Shown piece after piece: positions 17,369-27,410 of a DNA stretch of 64,000 nucleotides; position 1 is the first letter of the stretch; each line of letters starts with the position of its first letter. A program made the position numbers and the translations under genes. The notes beneath the pieces were generated by a model. It was not told the DNA's origin and did no database searches. It worked only from the letters and a program-made list of their open reading frames with translations. Source of the DNA: Olsenella sp. KGMB02461 (GTDB lineage Bacteria; Actinomycetota; Coriobacteriia; Coriobacteriales; Atopobiaceae); the NCBI RefSeq assembly GCF_012584445.1, contig NZ_JABAHI010000012.1, positions 1-64,000 on the forward strand. Reading direction: 5' to 3'.

Positions 17369-18949
17369 ATGATGGAGAAGATCCAAAAGTTTGGCGGTGC
17401 CATGTTCACCCCAGTGCTGCTCTTCGCCTTTGCAGGCGTGGTCATCGGCTTGGGCACCCTGTTTACCACCGAGGTCATCTTTGGCCCTATGGCGGCTCCT
17501 GGCACTATGTGGCATGGCGTATGGAACGTCATTCTTCAAGGCGGCTGGACGGTCTTCAACCAGCTCCCACTCCTCTTTGCGGTATCTCTTCCCATTGGCT
17601 TGGCCAAAAAGCACAATGCTCGCTGCTGCATGGAAGTGCTGGTCGGCTACCTGACCTTCAACTACTTCATGGCCACCATGCTCTCTCAGTGGGGCGGTTT
17701 CTTTGGTGTGGATTATGCGGCAGAGACCGGTGGCGAGAGCGGCCTTGCCATGGTGGCAAGCATTAAGACTCTAGATATGGGCATGATCGGAGCTCTGGCC
17801 ATCTCGGGCATCATCATCTGGCTCCATAACCGCCTCTTCGAGTTCGAGCTCCCTGAGTGGCTGGGCGTGTTCTCTGGCTCTACCTTCGTTTACGCTGCCA
17901 CCTTCTTCGTGATGATCCCGGTGGCGTTCCTCTGCTGCCTCATTTGGCCTCATGTCCAGGAGGGCATCCGCGCCTTCCAGGTGTTTGTGGCCTCGGTAGG
18001 TCTCCCTGGCGTAGGCATCTTCGCCTTCCTTGAGCGCGCGCTCATCCCCTTTGGCCTGCATCACCTGCTCTATAGCCCCTTCTACTACGACAACGCAGTG
18101 GTCAACGGGGGTATCTACGCAGCCTTTGCCAAGGACCTGCCCATGATCGCAGCTTCCTCGGCCCCTCTGAACGAGCTGGCCCCCTATGCGGCCTTTACCT
18201 GCTCCAGCTGGTCCAAGATCTTTGGCTGCCCGGGCATCGCGCTGGCCTTCTACTTCACCGCCAAGCCCGAGAAGCGCGAGGAGCTGCTGGGCTTGCTCAT
18301 CCCCATCACTCTGACGGCCATTGTCTGCGGCGTCACTGAGCCCATCGAGTTCACCTTCCTCTTTGTGGCTCCCTTGCTCTTCATCGTGCACGCCATCTTG
18401 GCAGGCATTCTGGCCATGGTCATGTGTGCCTTGGGCGTGGTGGGCGTGTTCTCCGGCGGCCTCATCGAGATGGCCTCCTTGAACTTCATCCCGCTTATGG
18501 CCAACCACTGGCCCGCCTACCTCACCGCTCTGGTCGTGGGCCTCTGCTTCACCTTCATCTGGTTTGTGGTCTTCCGCTTCCTCATCCTGAAACTCGACCT
18601 CAAGACCCCTGGTCGCGAGGAGGACGACGAAGAGGTGAGCTTCAAATCCAAGGCCGATTACCGCGAAGCTAAGGCTGGAGGCGCTGTTGCCGAGAATAGC
18701 GACCCCTACGCCGTGACGGCCGCTCAGGTGTTGGAGCTTTTGGGCGGTCCCGACAACATCGAAGACGTCACCAACTGCGTCACTCGCCTGCGCGTCACCG
18801 TTAAAGACGAGTCCAAGGTGGCAGACGATGCCGACTTCAAAGCCATCGGCACCAGCGGCTGCGCCAAAAACGGACGCGCCATGCAGGTCATCATCGGCCT
18901 CAAGGTCCCCAAGGTGCGCGATAGGTTCGACCACCTGCTCGAGTCCTAG
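17369..18949 (+). CDS. PTS EIICB, alpha-glucoside specific
   Basis: This 526-residue permease-kinase imports and phosphorylates an alpha-glucoside such as maltose. Residues 1-410 form the glucose-superfamily IIC membrane domain, with the sugar-binding signature region GVTEPIEFTFLF. A charged linker follows, then a IIB domain with the phosphorylated cysteine at Cys470 (EDVTNCVTRLRV). No IIA domain is attached; EIIA-Glc is encoded three genes downstream. The best relatives by memory are GlvC/AglA/MalX. Start choice between two adjacent ATGs (17369, 17372) is open; AAAGGGGG lies upstream. The linker includes TGCCGAGAA, a partial dispersed motif. Confidence 0.9.
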   Translation: MMEKIQKFGGAMFTPVLLFAFAGVVIGLGTLFTTEVIFGPMAAPGTMWHGVWNVILQGGWTVFNQLPLLFAVSLPIGLAKKHNARCCMEVLVGYLTFNYFMATMLSQWGGFFGVDYAAETGGESGLAMVASIKTLDMGMIGALAISGIIIWLHNRLFEFELPEWLGVFSGSTFVYAATFFVMIPVAFLCCLIWPHVQEGIRAFQVFVASVGLPGVGIFAFLERALIPFGLHHLLYSPFYYDNAVVNGGIYAAFAKDLPMIAASSAPLNELAPYAAFTCSSWSKIFGCPGIALAFYFTAKPEKREELLGLLIPITLTAIVCGVTEPIEFTFLFVAPLLFIVHAILAGILAMVMCALGVVGVFSGGLIEMASLNFIPLMANHWPAYLTALVVGLCFTFIWFVVFRFLILKLDLKTPGREEDDEEVSFKSKADYREAKAGGAVAENSDPYAVTAAQVLELLGGPDNIEDVTNCVTRLRVTVKDESKVADDADFKAIGTSGCAKNGRAMQVIIGLKVPKVRDRFDHLLES

Positions 18950-18956
18950 CGTCTAA

Positions 18957-20393
<1,437 letters not shown>

Positions 20394-20443
20394 GGCATCG
20401 ATCAAGCTCGACGTTTTGTATCTTTAAACTACTAATCTAAGCT

Positions 20444-20486
20444 GTCCTGGAACCAGCGACCTGCTGCTGTCCGCTGGTTCCAGGAC
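20444..20486. other. Strong stem-loop after the GH4 gene
   Basis: GTCCTGGAACCAGCG (20444-20458) and CGCTGGTTCCAGGAC (20472-20486) are a perfect 15-bp stem with a 13-base loop. No T run follows, so it is not a standard terminator on either strand. It may protect the upstream mRNA or cause partial termination. Confidence 0.6.
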
Positions 20487-20529
20487 GCGCTATCTCGCCA
20501 AGAGGACTCCTGAGGAGGAAGATCGTTTT

Positions 20530-21138
20530 ATGGCCACCAAGAAACATCGTGCGCGCGAAGCTCAGCGAGGCACCAAGCTTGACCCTGGCCGCAGCCAGAG
20601 AGCTGCCTCCCTGAGTCCTCATGCCAAGGAGAAGGCTGCTCCTTGCGGCATGTCCGCCAAAGAGAAGCTTACCCAGCGCTTTTTTATGGGTGTGGAGATC
20701 CTGCTGGTAGTGGTGCCCTTTGTGAGCCTAGGGTTGGCAGGTTCCCTCAATCTGGACGCCGCCTCGATGAGCAACCTTCAAGAGCTTATGGCGCAAAACC
20801 CGCGCTTTTTGGTCAGCTTTTTGGCTGCATGCCTACAACCGTTTGCAGCCTATCTCATACATATTGCCTATCGCCACTATAAGAACGGCGATGGAGGCTA
20901 TGCGATGGGAAACTTGGTGGGCATTCTTTGCGCCGAGATGCTCATGCAGAGCATCCCTGGTGTTGCTGGCGTGGTGCTTTTGCTTTGGCGCATCTGGAGG
21001 CCTGCCGCCTCTGAAAGTGCTGTCTGGCGGCAAGAGCGCGGAGCAGCGGGCGTGCTCAAGGATCTATCCGGCTCGTTGGTGATAATTGCATTTGCGGCAG
21101 TATGCGCCTTCGCCAGTTGGCGCTTGAATAACGGCTAG
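20530..21138 (+). CDS. Hypothetical membrane protein in the alpha-glucoside operon
   Basis: I recognise no family. The 202-residue protein has a basic, polar N-terminal tail of about 50 residues (KKHRAREAQRGTKLD) and about four membrane helices: EILLVVVPFVSLGLAGSL, FLVSFLAACLQPFAAYLIHI, MGNLVGILCAEMLMQ, and one near the C-terminus. GAGGAGGAAG precedes the ATG. It sits between the phospho-alpha-glucosidase and EIIA-Glc genes on the same strand. A role in sugar uptake is possible but only from position. Confidence 0.75.
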   Translation: MATKKHRAREAQRGTKLDPGRSQRAASLSPHAKEKAAPCGMSAKEKLTQRFFMGVEILLVVVPFVSLGLAGSLNLDAASMSNLQELMAQNPRFLVSFLAACLQPFAAYLIHIAYRHYKNGDGGYAMGNLVGILCAEMLMQSIPGVAGVVLLLWRIWRPAASESAVWRQERGAAGVLKDLSGSLVIIAFAAVCAFASWRLNNG

Positions 21139-21191
21139 TGCGACAAATATGAGACTAAGTAGCATGTTGAGGAGAAAAGGAGAGCTAGGCT

Positions 21192-21695
21192 ATGGGACTG
21201 TTCGATCGCTTGTTTAAAGGGGGCCCCAAAGAAGAGGCCAAACCCGCCAAGCTGGAGATCTTGGCTCCCGTCGACGGCGAGCTGGTGGCCATCGAGTCTG
21301 TGTCCGACCCTGTCTTTGCCCAAAAGACCATGGGCGACGGCATCGCCATCGTCCCCTCCGGCACTGCGCTGACAGCCCCTATGGACGGCGAGCTCTCTGC
21401 GCTGTTCCCCACGGGCCATGCCTATGGCGTGGAGAAGGATGGCCTCTCTGTCATGGTGCATGCGGGCGTCGATACAGTCGAGCTGGAAGGCGCGGGCTTC
21501 GAGGTGAAGGCTGCTCAGGGCGACTCGGTCGCTGCTGGCGACGCCGTCGTCCTTATGAACCCGGCTACCATCAAAGAGGCTGGTTTTGACCCTACCGTCA
21601 TGGTCGTGGTGCTTGAAGCCCCTGAGGGCAAGACGCTCTCCAAGCGCGATCTTGGTCCTGTCAAGGCTGGCGAACCTGTCCTCTGGCTCGACTAA
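21192..21695 (+). CDS. crr: PTS EIIA, glucose type
   Basis: This 167-residue EIIA-Glc domain has the phosphorylated histidine at His90 in MVHAGVDTVEL and the second active-site histidine in GHAYGVE. It takes phosphate from HPr and should pass it to the IIB domain of the EICB encoded at 17369, which lacks its own IIA. AAAAGGAG precedes the ATG and a terminator follows at once, so it closes the operon. A wider regulatory role like enteric Crr cannot be judged from this sequence. Confidence 0.93.
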   Translation: MGLFDRLFKGGPKEEAKPAKLEILAPVDGELVAIESVSDPVFAQKTMGDGIAIVPSGTALTAPMDGELSALFPTGHAYGVEKDGLSVMVHAGVDTVELEGAGFEVKAAQGDSVAAGDAVVLMNPATIKEAGFDPTVMVVVLEAPEGKTLSKRDLGPVKAGEPVLWLD

Positions 21696-21714
21696 GGGCT
21701 TGTCCGATCCCCTC

Positions 21715-21753
21715 AAAGCGCCCCTTAGCCTCACAGAAGCTAGGGGGCGCTTT
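21715..21753 (+). terminator. Terminator of the alpha-glucoside operon
   Basis: AAAGCGCCCCTTAGC and GCTAGGGGGCGCTTT pair over 15 positions with one mismatch or wobble, about 20 bp after the EIIA stop. The arms begin with AAA and end with TTT, so it could work in both directions, also ending the leftward FUSC transcript. Confidence 0.85.
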
Positions 21754-21794
21754 GCCTATTAAGGGCACATTGAATATCTGTGCAGCTAGGAGCC

Positions 21795-21819
21795 CTTCTC
21801 GGCTGCTGCCGAGAAACCC
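21795..21819 (-). repeat. Inverted-repeat copy of the dispersed motif with an exact 13-mer
   Basis: Positions 21795-21815 are identical to 16284-16304, a small hairpin with TGCT loop. The right arm continues into TGCCGAGAAACCC (21807-21819), an exact copy of the 13-mer in reverse orientation. It lies between the converging EIIA and FUSC genes. Confidence 0.8.
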
Positions 21820-21830
21820 GCCCACCGCAA

Positions 21831-22922
21831 CTAACGCTCCTTTTGGGCTTGGGCGGCGTGCCAACTGTCCATCCAGGACCACAGCAGGGCGCAGGCGAGA
21901 GCAAAGAGGATGCCCAAGAGGTTGTCGCCTACGCGTAACAAGGCGCTTCCGGCAGCGCCGTAGAGGGCGCTGGCCAAAAGCAAGGCGCCAAAGCAGTTGA
22001 GCACGTTGTTCCAAAAGTAGTGGGCAGAGAAGCCAATGCACAGGCCGGCGATGGGGCCAAAGAGGCTGTGGGCCTCGGGAGGCACGATGGCGGCCAGCAG
22101 CCAATAGAGGGCGCTTCCTGCCAGCACGCCACCTGCGCGCTGCAAGCCGCGACGGAGGGTGGTGGTGGCTTTGTTGCCCTCGGGATCGTAGGGCAGAAGC
22201 ACCGACATGCAGGCGTAGCCCATCCAGAGGCTTCGGGGCACCTGCAAAAGATCGCCTGCCAAAAGCACCAAGGCCACCGCTATAGCCATGCGCAGGCGCC
22301 AGCGGGTCTCGGGGTTTTTGAAAGAGGAGGCGCGCAGCACATCGCCAAGCCGCACCTGGGCATGGGCATGCAGGTGCTTGTGCACAAGCACGCCCGCGCA
22401 TAGCAGCAGCAACATCCCTGCCAGCATCCAGCGCAGGCCCAGTGCCTGTCCTGTCACCGGCGTCTGGCTCACAAAGACGTAGGCGAATACATAGGTGCCG
22501 GCGTTTCCCATGCGGGGATCTTGGGCTACCAGCAGCAAGATGATGCCCAGAAACACCAGGTTGGCAGCAAAGGAGAGCCAGGGCATCCCTAGGGCGGTCA
22601 CTTGTCCGCCGGCCACCGTAAGGGCCAGGACTAAGGCCAAAGCCAGCACCGAGTCCTTGGCGTTGTAGCCAAAGGACACAAACTTGATGCCCAGCAGCAT
22701 GCAGAAGCCGCCTACCACCAAACAGCTGTTCTCAGTGCCAAATACCGGCGTGAGCCCGCCTATGAAGAGGATGGCGAAGGCCACCAGCAAGAGCGAGCGC
22801 ACCGCCATGGCAAAGACCAGACGGGTGCGCTCGGGTCCTTGGGCGGTGCGGATGGCAGCCCAAAGGGCAGTGGGGGAGAGCTGCAGCAGCTGATAAAAAC
22901 TGGAATGGGTGGTGTGAGCCAT
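21831..22922 (-). CDS. FUSC-family membrane protein
   Basis: This 363-residue protein has two halves, each with about five membrane helices, joined by a cytoplasmic segment (HKHLHAHAQVRLGDVLRASSFKNPETRWRLRMAIAV). The second half carries the PRSLWMGYACMSVLLPYDPEG region typical of FUSC (fusaric-acid-resistance-like) proteins. Such proteins are thought to export aromatic or other small acids. The ATG at 22922 has GAGGA upstream; the frame extends 15 residues further. It lies 110 bp after the second ABC permease on the same strand and may be co-transcribed with the exporter. Confidence 0.8.
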   Translation of the reverse strand: MAHTTHSSFYQLLQLSPTALWAAIRTAQGPERTRLVFAMAVRSLLLVAFAILFIGGLTPVFGTENSCLVVGGFCMLLGIKFVSFGYNAKDSVLALALVLALTVAGGQVTALGMPWLSFAANLVFLGIILLLVAQDPRMGNAGTYVFAYVFVSQTPVTGQALGLRWMLAGMLLLLCAGVLVHKHLHAHAQVRLGDVLRASSFKNPETRWRLRMAIAVALVLLAGDLLQVPRSLWMGYACMSVLLPYDPEGNKATTTLRRGLQRAGGVLAGSALYWLLAAIVPPEAHSLFGPIAGLCIGFSAHYFWNNVLNCFGALLLASALYGAAGSALLRVGDNLLGILFALACALLWSWMDSWHAAQAQKER

Positions 22923-23032
22923 GGGTCCTCGTCCAAAGTCATTGGCGGCAGATACGCGATGGTGCAAATGCTTTGGAATTTGTTCCCCCTAGGAGCTTCA
23001 GGCGAGCATAAGATAGGGCAAGGGGCGGGGCG

Positions 23033-24277
23033 CTAGCTCTCCTGAACCGCCCCATTGCCGCCGGCGGCAGCCGTTTGCTCCCGGAGCTTCCCTGCGATGA
23101 GGGCTATGCAGAAAAGCACGACCGAGAAAAGCGCCACCACGCCTACATCGGTGAGAATGGATGATCCCACCGCAGCTGAATGGGAAGATCCAGCCAGCTC
23201 CTGAGCGCTCATAAGGGCGTTGGTGTACCACCAGCCCGGCGTGAATCGGGCCACTGCTTGGATCTCAGGGCCCAGAAGCGTCATGGAGATCCAAGCGCCC
23301 CCCATAAAGGAGATGGCCATACCCAAAAGATTGCCCAACGCATTGGCGCCTTGAGAGCTCACGCCAAACTGGCCGGCCAAGAACGACACTGAAAGCGGGA
23401 AGAGCATGAAGGCCAGCGAAGCCAGAAGCGTGGAGGCAAGGCCAGCGGCCCCTAGGGCCACCGCATCCTGCCAAAAGACCAAAAGGCCGATGGCGGTGGA
23501 GACAAGCCAACAGGCCAGCGTGACCGCCAGGGCAGCCAAGGCTACCTGGAGGGTGAAGGAGCGATAGGTGAGGGGGCTCGCCAGGTCGCGGCGACGCACG
23601 TCGGTGCGGTTGAAGGTGGTGAAGAGCGCTGCCGTGCAGGCGATGATGGAGGCGATGGTGGTGTAGATGGACCATTCCAAATAAAACGTGAAGGCATTGG
23701 CGGAGCTGGCCTCAGCGGCATCCGGGGTGGCCATAAGCTCCACAGAGGCCGTCTTTCGAGCAGCGCGCGTGGCCTCTTCTGCCACCTGAGCCGCTGAGGC
23801 TTCCGGATGAGCGGCAGCGGCCAAGGCAGCAGAGGCCAGCCAGCGCTCGGCTGCGGCAGAAGCGAGGGCCCCTCCGGCTCCGGTAAAGCCGTAGGCGGCA
23901 TCCAAGGAGGGGAGGCTTTCTCCAGCGCGGGCGGCCTTCAAAAAGGCCTCCTCAAAGCCGGCAGGTACTATGAACAGGCAGTCCACGCTGCCCTGGGCCA
24001 CGGCTTCTTCCTGGGCCAGGCGATCCTGCGCCACCTCTACGCGCGGCCCCAGCTCGTCCAGGCTGTCTATGAGGCCTGCCACCAGCTCCGAGCGGTCCTC
24101 GTCTACAAGACCCCATTCCAGCTGGGGGCGCACCACGTCCTGCAGGCTGCCGGCAGGCTCGGCCCTGGTCACTGCCAGCGCCATGACTACGCCCATGACG
24201 CTTAAGCCCACGGCATAGATGAGAAAGAACAGCGGCCTTCGGGCGGCCATCTTCAGGGCGTACTTACACACTCTCAC
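23033..24277 (-). CDS. ABC-2 type exporter permease (second subunit)
   Basis: The 414-residue membrane protein has one N-terminal helix, an extracytoplasmic loop of about 150-180 residues, and about five C-terminal helices including WISMTLLGPE, the layout of ABC-2 permeases (YhgE/NatB-like). It begins with GTG and overlaps the end of the previous permease by 14 bp, so the two are translationally coupled. With the paralogous permease and the ATPase encoded upstream it should form an exporter. The substrate is unknown. Confidence 0.85.
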   Translation of the reverse strand: MRVCKYALKMAARRPLFFLIYAVGLSVMGVVMALAVTRAEPAGSLQDVVRPQLEWGLVDEDRSELVAGLIDSLDELGPRVEVAQDRLAQEEAVAQGSVDCLFIVPAGFEEAFLKAARAGESLPSLDAAYGFTGAGGALASAAAERWLASAALAAAAHPEASAAQVAEEATRAARKTASVELMATPDAAEASSANAFTFYLEWSIYTTIASIIACTAALFTTFNRTDVRRRDLASPLTYRSFTLQVALAALAVTLACWLVSTAIGLLVFWQDAVALGAAGLASTLLASLAFMLFPLSVSFLAGQFGVSSQGANALGNLLGMAISFMGGAWISMTLLGPEIQAVARFTPGWWYTNALMSAQELAGSSHSAAVGSSILTDVGVVALFSVVLFCIALIAGKLREQTAAAGGNGAVQES

Positions 24278-25478
24278 GGCGCAGCCTCCTTAAACGCAGC
24301 ACTCCTATTGCGCAGCAAAGCGCCCCTACAGCAGCCACCAAGCCCAGATGCATCCAGAAGGGAGCCAGGCTGTCGTAATAGATCAACGCCGATAAGGACT
24401 CCATCACCTGGCGCACGGGGTTGATCCAGGCAGTGACCGGCGCGGCTTCGGCCAGATTGTTGGCCATCTCCATGACCGGTTCGCCGTAGAGGCCTGCAAA
24501 GAGCGCGCCTACGCAAGTGACGGTGGTGAGGACGCCCTCCTTGGCACCCGTTTCACGAGGGCCGGCTACCGCGACGAGGCCGCCTAGGCCCGTGGCCATG
24601 AAGGAGGCCGCTGCCAGTGCCAGCACCACCAAGCCGGTGCGGGCGCCAAAGTCGATGGACGCGGCCCAGCACACATAGGCGAGGCAGATGACAAGGCCTG
24701 CGAAAGAGGCGGTCCAAGAGGCCGTGAGCCAAATGAGCATCTGGCGGCCTCGGGGCTGGCCCGAGGCGGTGATGCGCGATCCGCAGGCCGAAGCGCCCGG
24801 CACCAGCGTCAGCGCAGCCAGGAGGCTGTTTTGGGCACACATCAGGGCGGTGAAGCCCAACAGGGCGAAGTAGAAGGCGCAGGTCTCACGGGGGCTATTC
24901 TCGGTAAGGGACACCTTCTTCACCGAGCCTGCCACATCTGCCAGGGCGGCCTGGACGCTGGATTGGGACAGCCGGGCAGGGTCTTGGGTGGCCAGGGTGG
25001 CGGCGGCGTCCATGCGGGCCTGCCAGCTGTCGCAGACAGACACGATGACGGACTGCTCCATCTGGGTCACCGAGTCGTTGGTGGGAGCCGCCTCGAAGGT
25101 AAGCTGGGAGTCGGGGCTCAAGCGCACCAGGCCAAGGAAGGGCCTCTTGGCATCTTGGGAGTCTTGGACTGCCTGGCGGGCCTCCTGGACGCTGTCTTGC
25201 CAGCTTACGGCGATGGCAGGAGAGCCGGAGTCGCCGTCCGCGGCGCTTCCTAAGGCTTCCAGGAACTGGGTGTAGGCTTGGCCTTGGGGAGTGGCGGCTT
25301 GGGCGGCGTCCAGGCGCACGGCAGCGATGGGCAGCTGGTCGAGGGCGGCAAGCTTGTCGATGGGCTGGAACATGAAGATGAAGATGGTGGCGAGGCCCAA
25401 CGGCAGGCCCAGGCACCAGATGAGGAAGTTTTTGTCTCGCACCAAGGTCAGCAGCGCGAGGCGCCAGTTTTTGCACAT
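24264..25478 (-). CDS. ABC-2 type exporter permease (first subunit)
   Basis: The 404-residue protein has the same plan as its neighbour: a helix near the N-terminus (FLIWCLGLPLGLATIFIFMF), a large external loop, then about five helices. The ATG at 25478 is chosen because AAGGAGG lies 7 bases upstream; the frame starts earlier at 25496. It follows the ATPase gene by 10 bp. Having two different half-size permeases implies a heterodimeric membrane channel. Confidence 0.87.
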   Translation of the reverse strand: MCKNWRLALLTLVRDKNFLIWCLGLPLGLATIFIFMFQPIDKLAALDQLPIAAVRLDAAQAATPQGQAYTQFLEALGSAADGDSGSPAIAVSWQDSVQEARQAVQDSQDAKRPFLGLVRLSPDSQLTFEAAPTNDSVTQMEQSVIVSVCDSWQARMDAAATLATQDPARLSQSSVQAALADVAGSVKKVSLTENSPRETCAFYFALLGFTALMCAQNSLLAALTLVPGASACGSRITASGQPRGRQMLIWLTASWTASFAGLVICLAYVCWAASIDFGARTGLVVLALAAASFMATGLGGLVAVAGPRETGAKEGVLTTVTCVGALFAGLYGEPVMEMANNLAEAAPVTAWINPVRQVMESLSALIYYDSLAPFWMHLGLVAAVGALCCAIGVLRLRRLRRESV

Positions 25479-25488
25479 GGGAGCCTCC

Positions 25489-26445
25489 TTAATCACGCAG
25501 CTCGCGGCCGGTGAGCTCTAGGAAGACGTCGTTCAAGGTGGGAGGTTGGCTCCACACGCGGCCGGGCACTCCGTGGCAGTCGCGCACCACGCCCAGCACG
25601 TCCAAGAGGTTGTGGGGGCCGTTGGCGCAGCGTACCGTCAGGGTGTGGTCCTTATAGGCTGCTTGCAGGCATTGGGGCATGGCCTGGAGCTTTTGGGTAA
25701 GGCCATCGGGAAGCTCCGGCAGCTCCACCGAGATGGTCTCGCCTGCCTTAACCTGGGCCTTAAGCTCGTCTACCGTGCCGGCGGCGATGATGTGGCCGTG
25801 GTCCAAGATGGCCACGCGGCTGCAGAGCTCCTCCACCTCCTCCATATAGTGGGAGGTGTAGACCACCGTGGCGCCCGCCTGGTTCATAACGCGGATGCCC
25901 TCCAGGATCTGGGCGCGGCTCTGAGCGTCTACCGCCACGGTGGGCTCGTCGAAAAAGGCCAGGTCAGGCTTGTGGGCGATGCCGCAGGCGATATTCAATC
26001 GCCGCAACAGGCCGCCGGAGAGCTTCTTGGGGCGCCAGGCCGCAAAATCTTCCAGGCCGCAAAACCCGATGGCGGCTTCGACGCACTGGGCGCGACGGGC
26101 CTTGTCGGTCACATAGAGGCTGCAAAAGTAGTCGATGTTCTCGCGCACGGTGAGCTCGTCGAAGACGGCGATGTTTTGAGGCACCACGCCCAGACGGCGC
26201 TTGAGGTCGTAGCGGGTGGGGGCCATGGGCTGGCCAAAGAGAGAAATCTCGCCTTTGTCGTAGCTCAGCAGTTGCAGGATGCAATCGATGGTGGTGGTCT
26301 TGCCGGAGCCATTGGGGCCAAGGAGGCCAAAGACTTCCCCAGGCTCGATCTCAAAGGAGATGTGGTCCACTGCCACAAAGGCGCCGTAACGCTTCACCAG
26401 ATTGTCCACCCGCACTGCGGCGGAAGGCGAGGTGCTTTCGTTCAT
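25489..26445 (-). CDS. ABC exporter ATPase
   Basis: This 318-residue ATPase has Walker A GLLGPNGSGKTT, signature LSGGLLRRLNIA (GLL replacing the usual GQx), Walker B LAFFDEPTVAVD and the H-loop YTSHYMEE, plus a C-terminal region typical of NatA/DrrA-type drug or lipid exporters. AAAGGACAC lies upstream of the ATG at 26445, which gives the expected N-terminus. The first gene of the exporter operon, it lies 111 bp after the LuxR regulator gene. Confidence 0.93.
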   Translation of the reverse strand: MNESTSPSAAVRVDNLVKRYGAFVAVDHISFEIEPGEVFGLLGPNGSGKTTTIDCILQLLSYDKGEISLFGQPMAPTRYDLKRRLGVVPQNIAVFDELTVRENIDYFCSLYVTDKARRAQCVEAAIGFCGLEDFAAWRPKKLSGGLLRRLNIACGIAHKPDLAFFDEPTVAVDAQSRAQILEGIRVMNQAGATVVYTSHYMEEVEELCSRVAILDHGHIIAAGTVDELKAQVKAGETISVELPELPDGLTQKLQAMPQCLQAAYKDHTLTVRCANGPHNLLDVLGVVRDCHGVPGRVWSQPPTLNDVFLELTGRELRD

Positions 26446-26556
26446 GATGTGTCCTTTTTGGTTGGCGAGGCTAAAACCAGTGCCCACAGCCTGCCTCATC
26501 GTGGCCCTGAAGGGGAAGTGACTTCTGTCATTAGTTGCAACGCCGCAGCTAGGGGG

Positions 26557-27255
26557 CTATGGGATTCCTGCGCCATCATTGGGGCCTCTAAAGTAGAGCG
26601 ACACCAGCTGCGTGCGGTTATGCAACTGCTTCTTGCGCAAAATGGCGCTCACGTGGTTCCTCACAGTGCCCTCAGACAGATAGAGGCGCCCGGCCACCTC
26701 TTTGTTGTCGAGCCCCTCTGCCACCAGGCTCAAGATGGACTGCTCTCGCTCTGTGAGCCCCTCCATCGCCTCCTGAGCCGCCGAAGCCGCCTGCCCCGCA
26801 CGCTCCTCCCGAGCGCTCTTCTCCTCGTCCAGCACCATGACGCGCTCTTGCAGCCTGTCCCTCGCAGCCTCCAAGGTGCGTTTCTCGGCCAGAGCCCGCT
26901 CGCTTCTGCGGGCCAGGACATACATCGCTGCCGAGAAGATCCCCACTCCAGAAGCGCAGGCTGGCTCGAAGAAGCGGGCGTCGAGCAGCGCAGGGGCTAT
27001 CCACAGCCAGCGCAAGGGCTGCTTTTGGCTGGCGCAGGCCAAGCATGCCACCAAGGGCCCAAAGGCCGAGAAGGGCTTCCACAACGCCAGAAACCCAAAG
27101 GATGCCAGCACCAAGGCGGTGCGCACACTGGGGCCGGCGAGGTCGAAAAGACAGCAGAACAAAAGAGCCGCAAGCAGGGCGGGGGCATCCAGGGCAAGCG
27201 CCGGGGCCAGCAGGGAGGCTCCGACGCCCACAAGGACGGCCACCACCTGAATCAT
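26557..27255 (-). CDS. Membrane-anchored LuxR-family regulator
   Basis: The N-terminal half consists of hydrophobic segments (MIQVVAVLVGVGASLLAPALAL and several more). A coiled-coil-like linker of about 50 residues follows, then a C-terminal LuxR helix-turn-helix (GLTEREQSILSLVAEGLDNKEVAGRLYLSEGTVRNHVSAIL). This membrane-plus-LuxR plan is common in Coriobacteriia. The ATG at 27255 gives 232 residues; the frame is open to 27360 but that part is polar and unlike the rest. It probably senses a membrane signal and controls the adjacent exporter, by position. Confidence 0.82.
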   Translation of the reverse strand: MIQVVAVLVGVGASLLAPALALDAPALLAALLFCCLFDLAGPSVRTALVLASFGFLALWKPFSAFGPLVACLACASQKQPLRWLWIAPALLDARFFEPACASGVGIFSAAMYVLARRSERALAEKRTLEAARDRLQERVMVLDEEKSAREERAGQAASAAQEAMEGLTEREQSILSLVAEGLDNKEVAGRLYLSEGTVRNHVSAILRKKQLHNRTQLVSLYFRGPNDGAGIP

Positions 27256-27309
27256 GACTCTCTCTAGAGGCACTTGGGCCACAGGGTTGCTCCTCTCGGC
27301 AGGATACAG

Positions 27310-27347
27310 CTGCGCCCCAGCTCCTCTTAAGGAGGGCTGGGGCGCAG
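27310..27347. other. Hairpin between fruK and the LuxR gene
   Basis: CTGCGCCCCAGC at 27310-27321 pairs with GCTGGGGCGCAG at 27336-27347, with an inner CTCCT/AGGAG extension. No T run follows on the minus strand, so termination after fruK is possible but not certain. Confidence 0.55.
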
Positions 27348-27410
27348 ATGAGCCTAGCATGCTTGGGGTGCAGGGACAAAGGCTTAAGGGCCGGCCGGTG
27401 AGGAGCTTCC

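Noticed and set aside
25546-27267. A 573-codon plus-strand frame across the ABC ATPase and LuxR genes
   Set aside because: It runs over two well-supported minus-strand genes and their spacer and has no domain.
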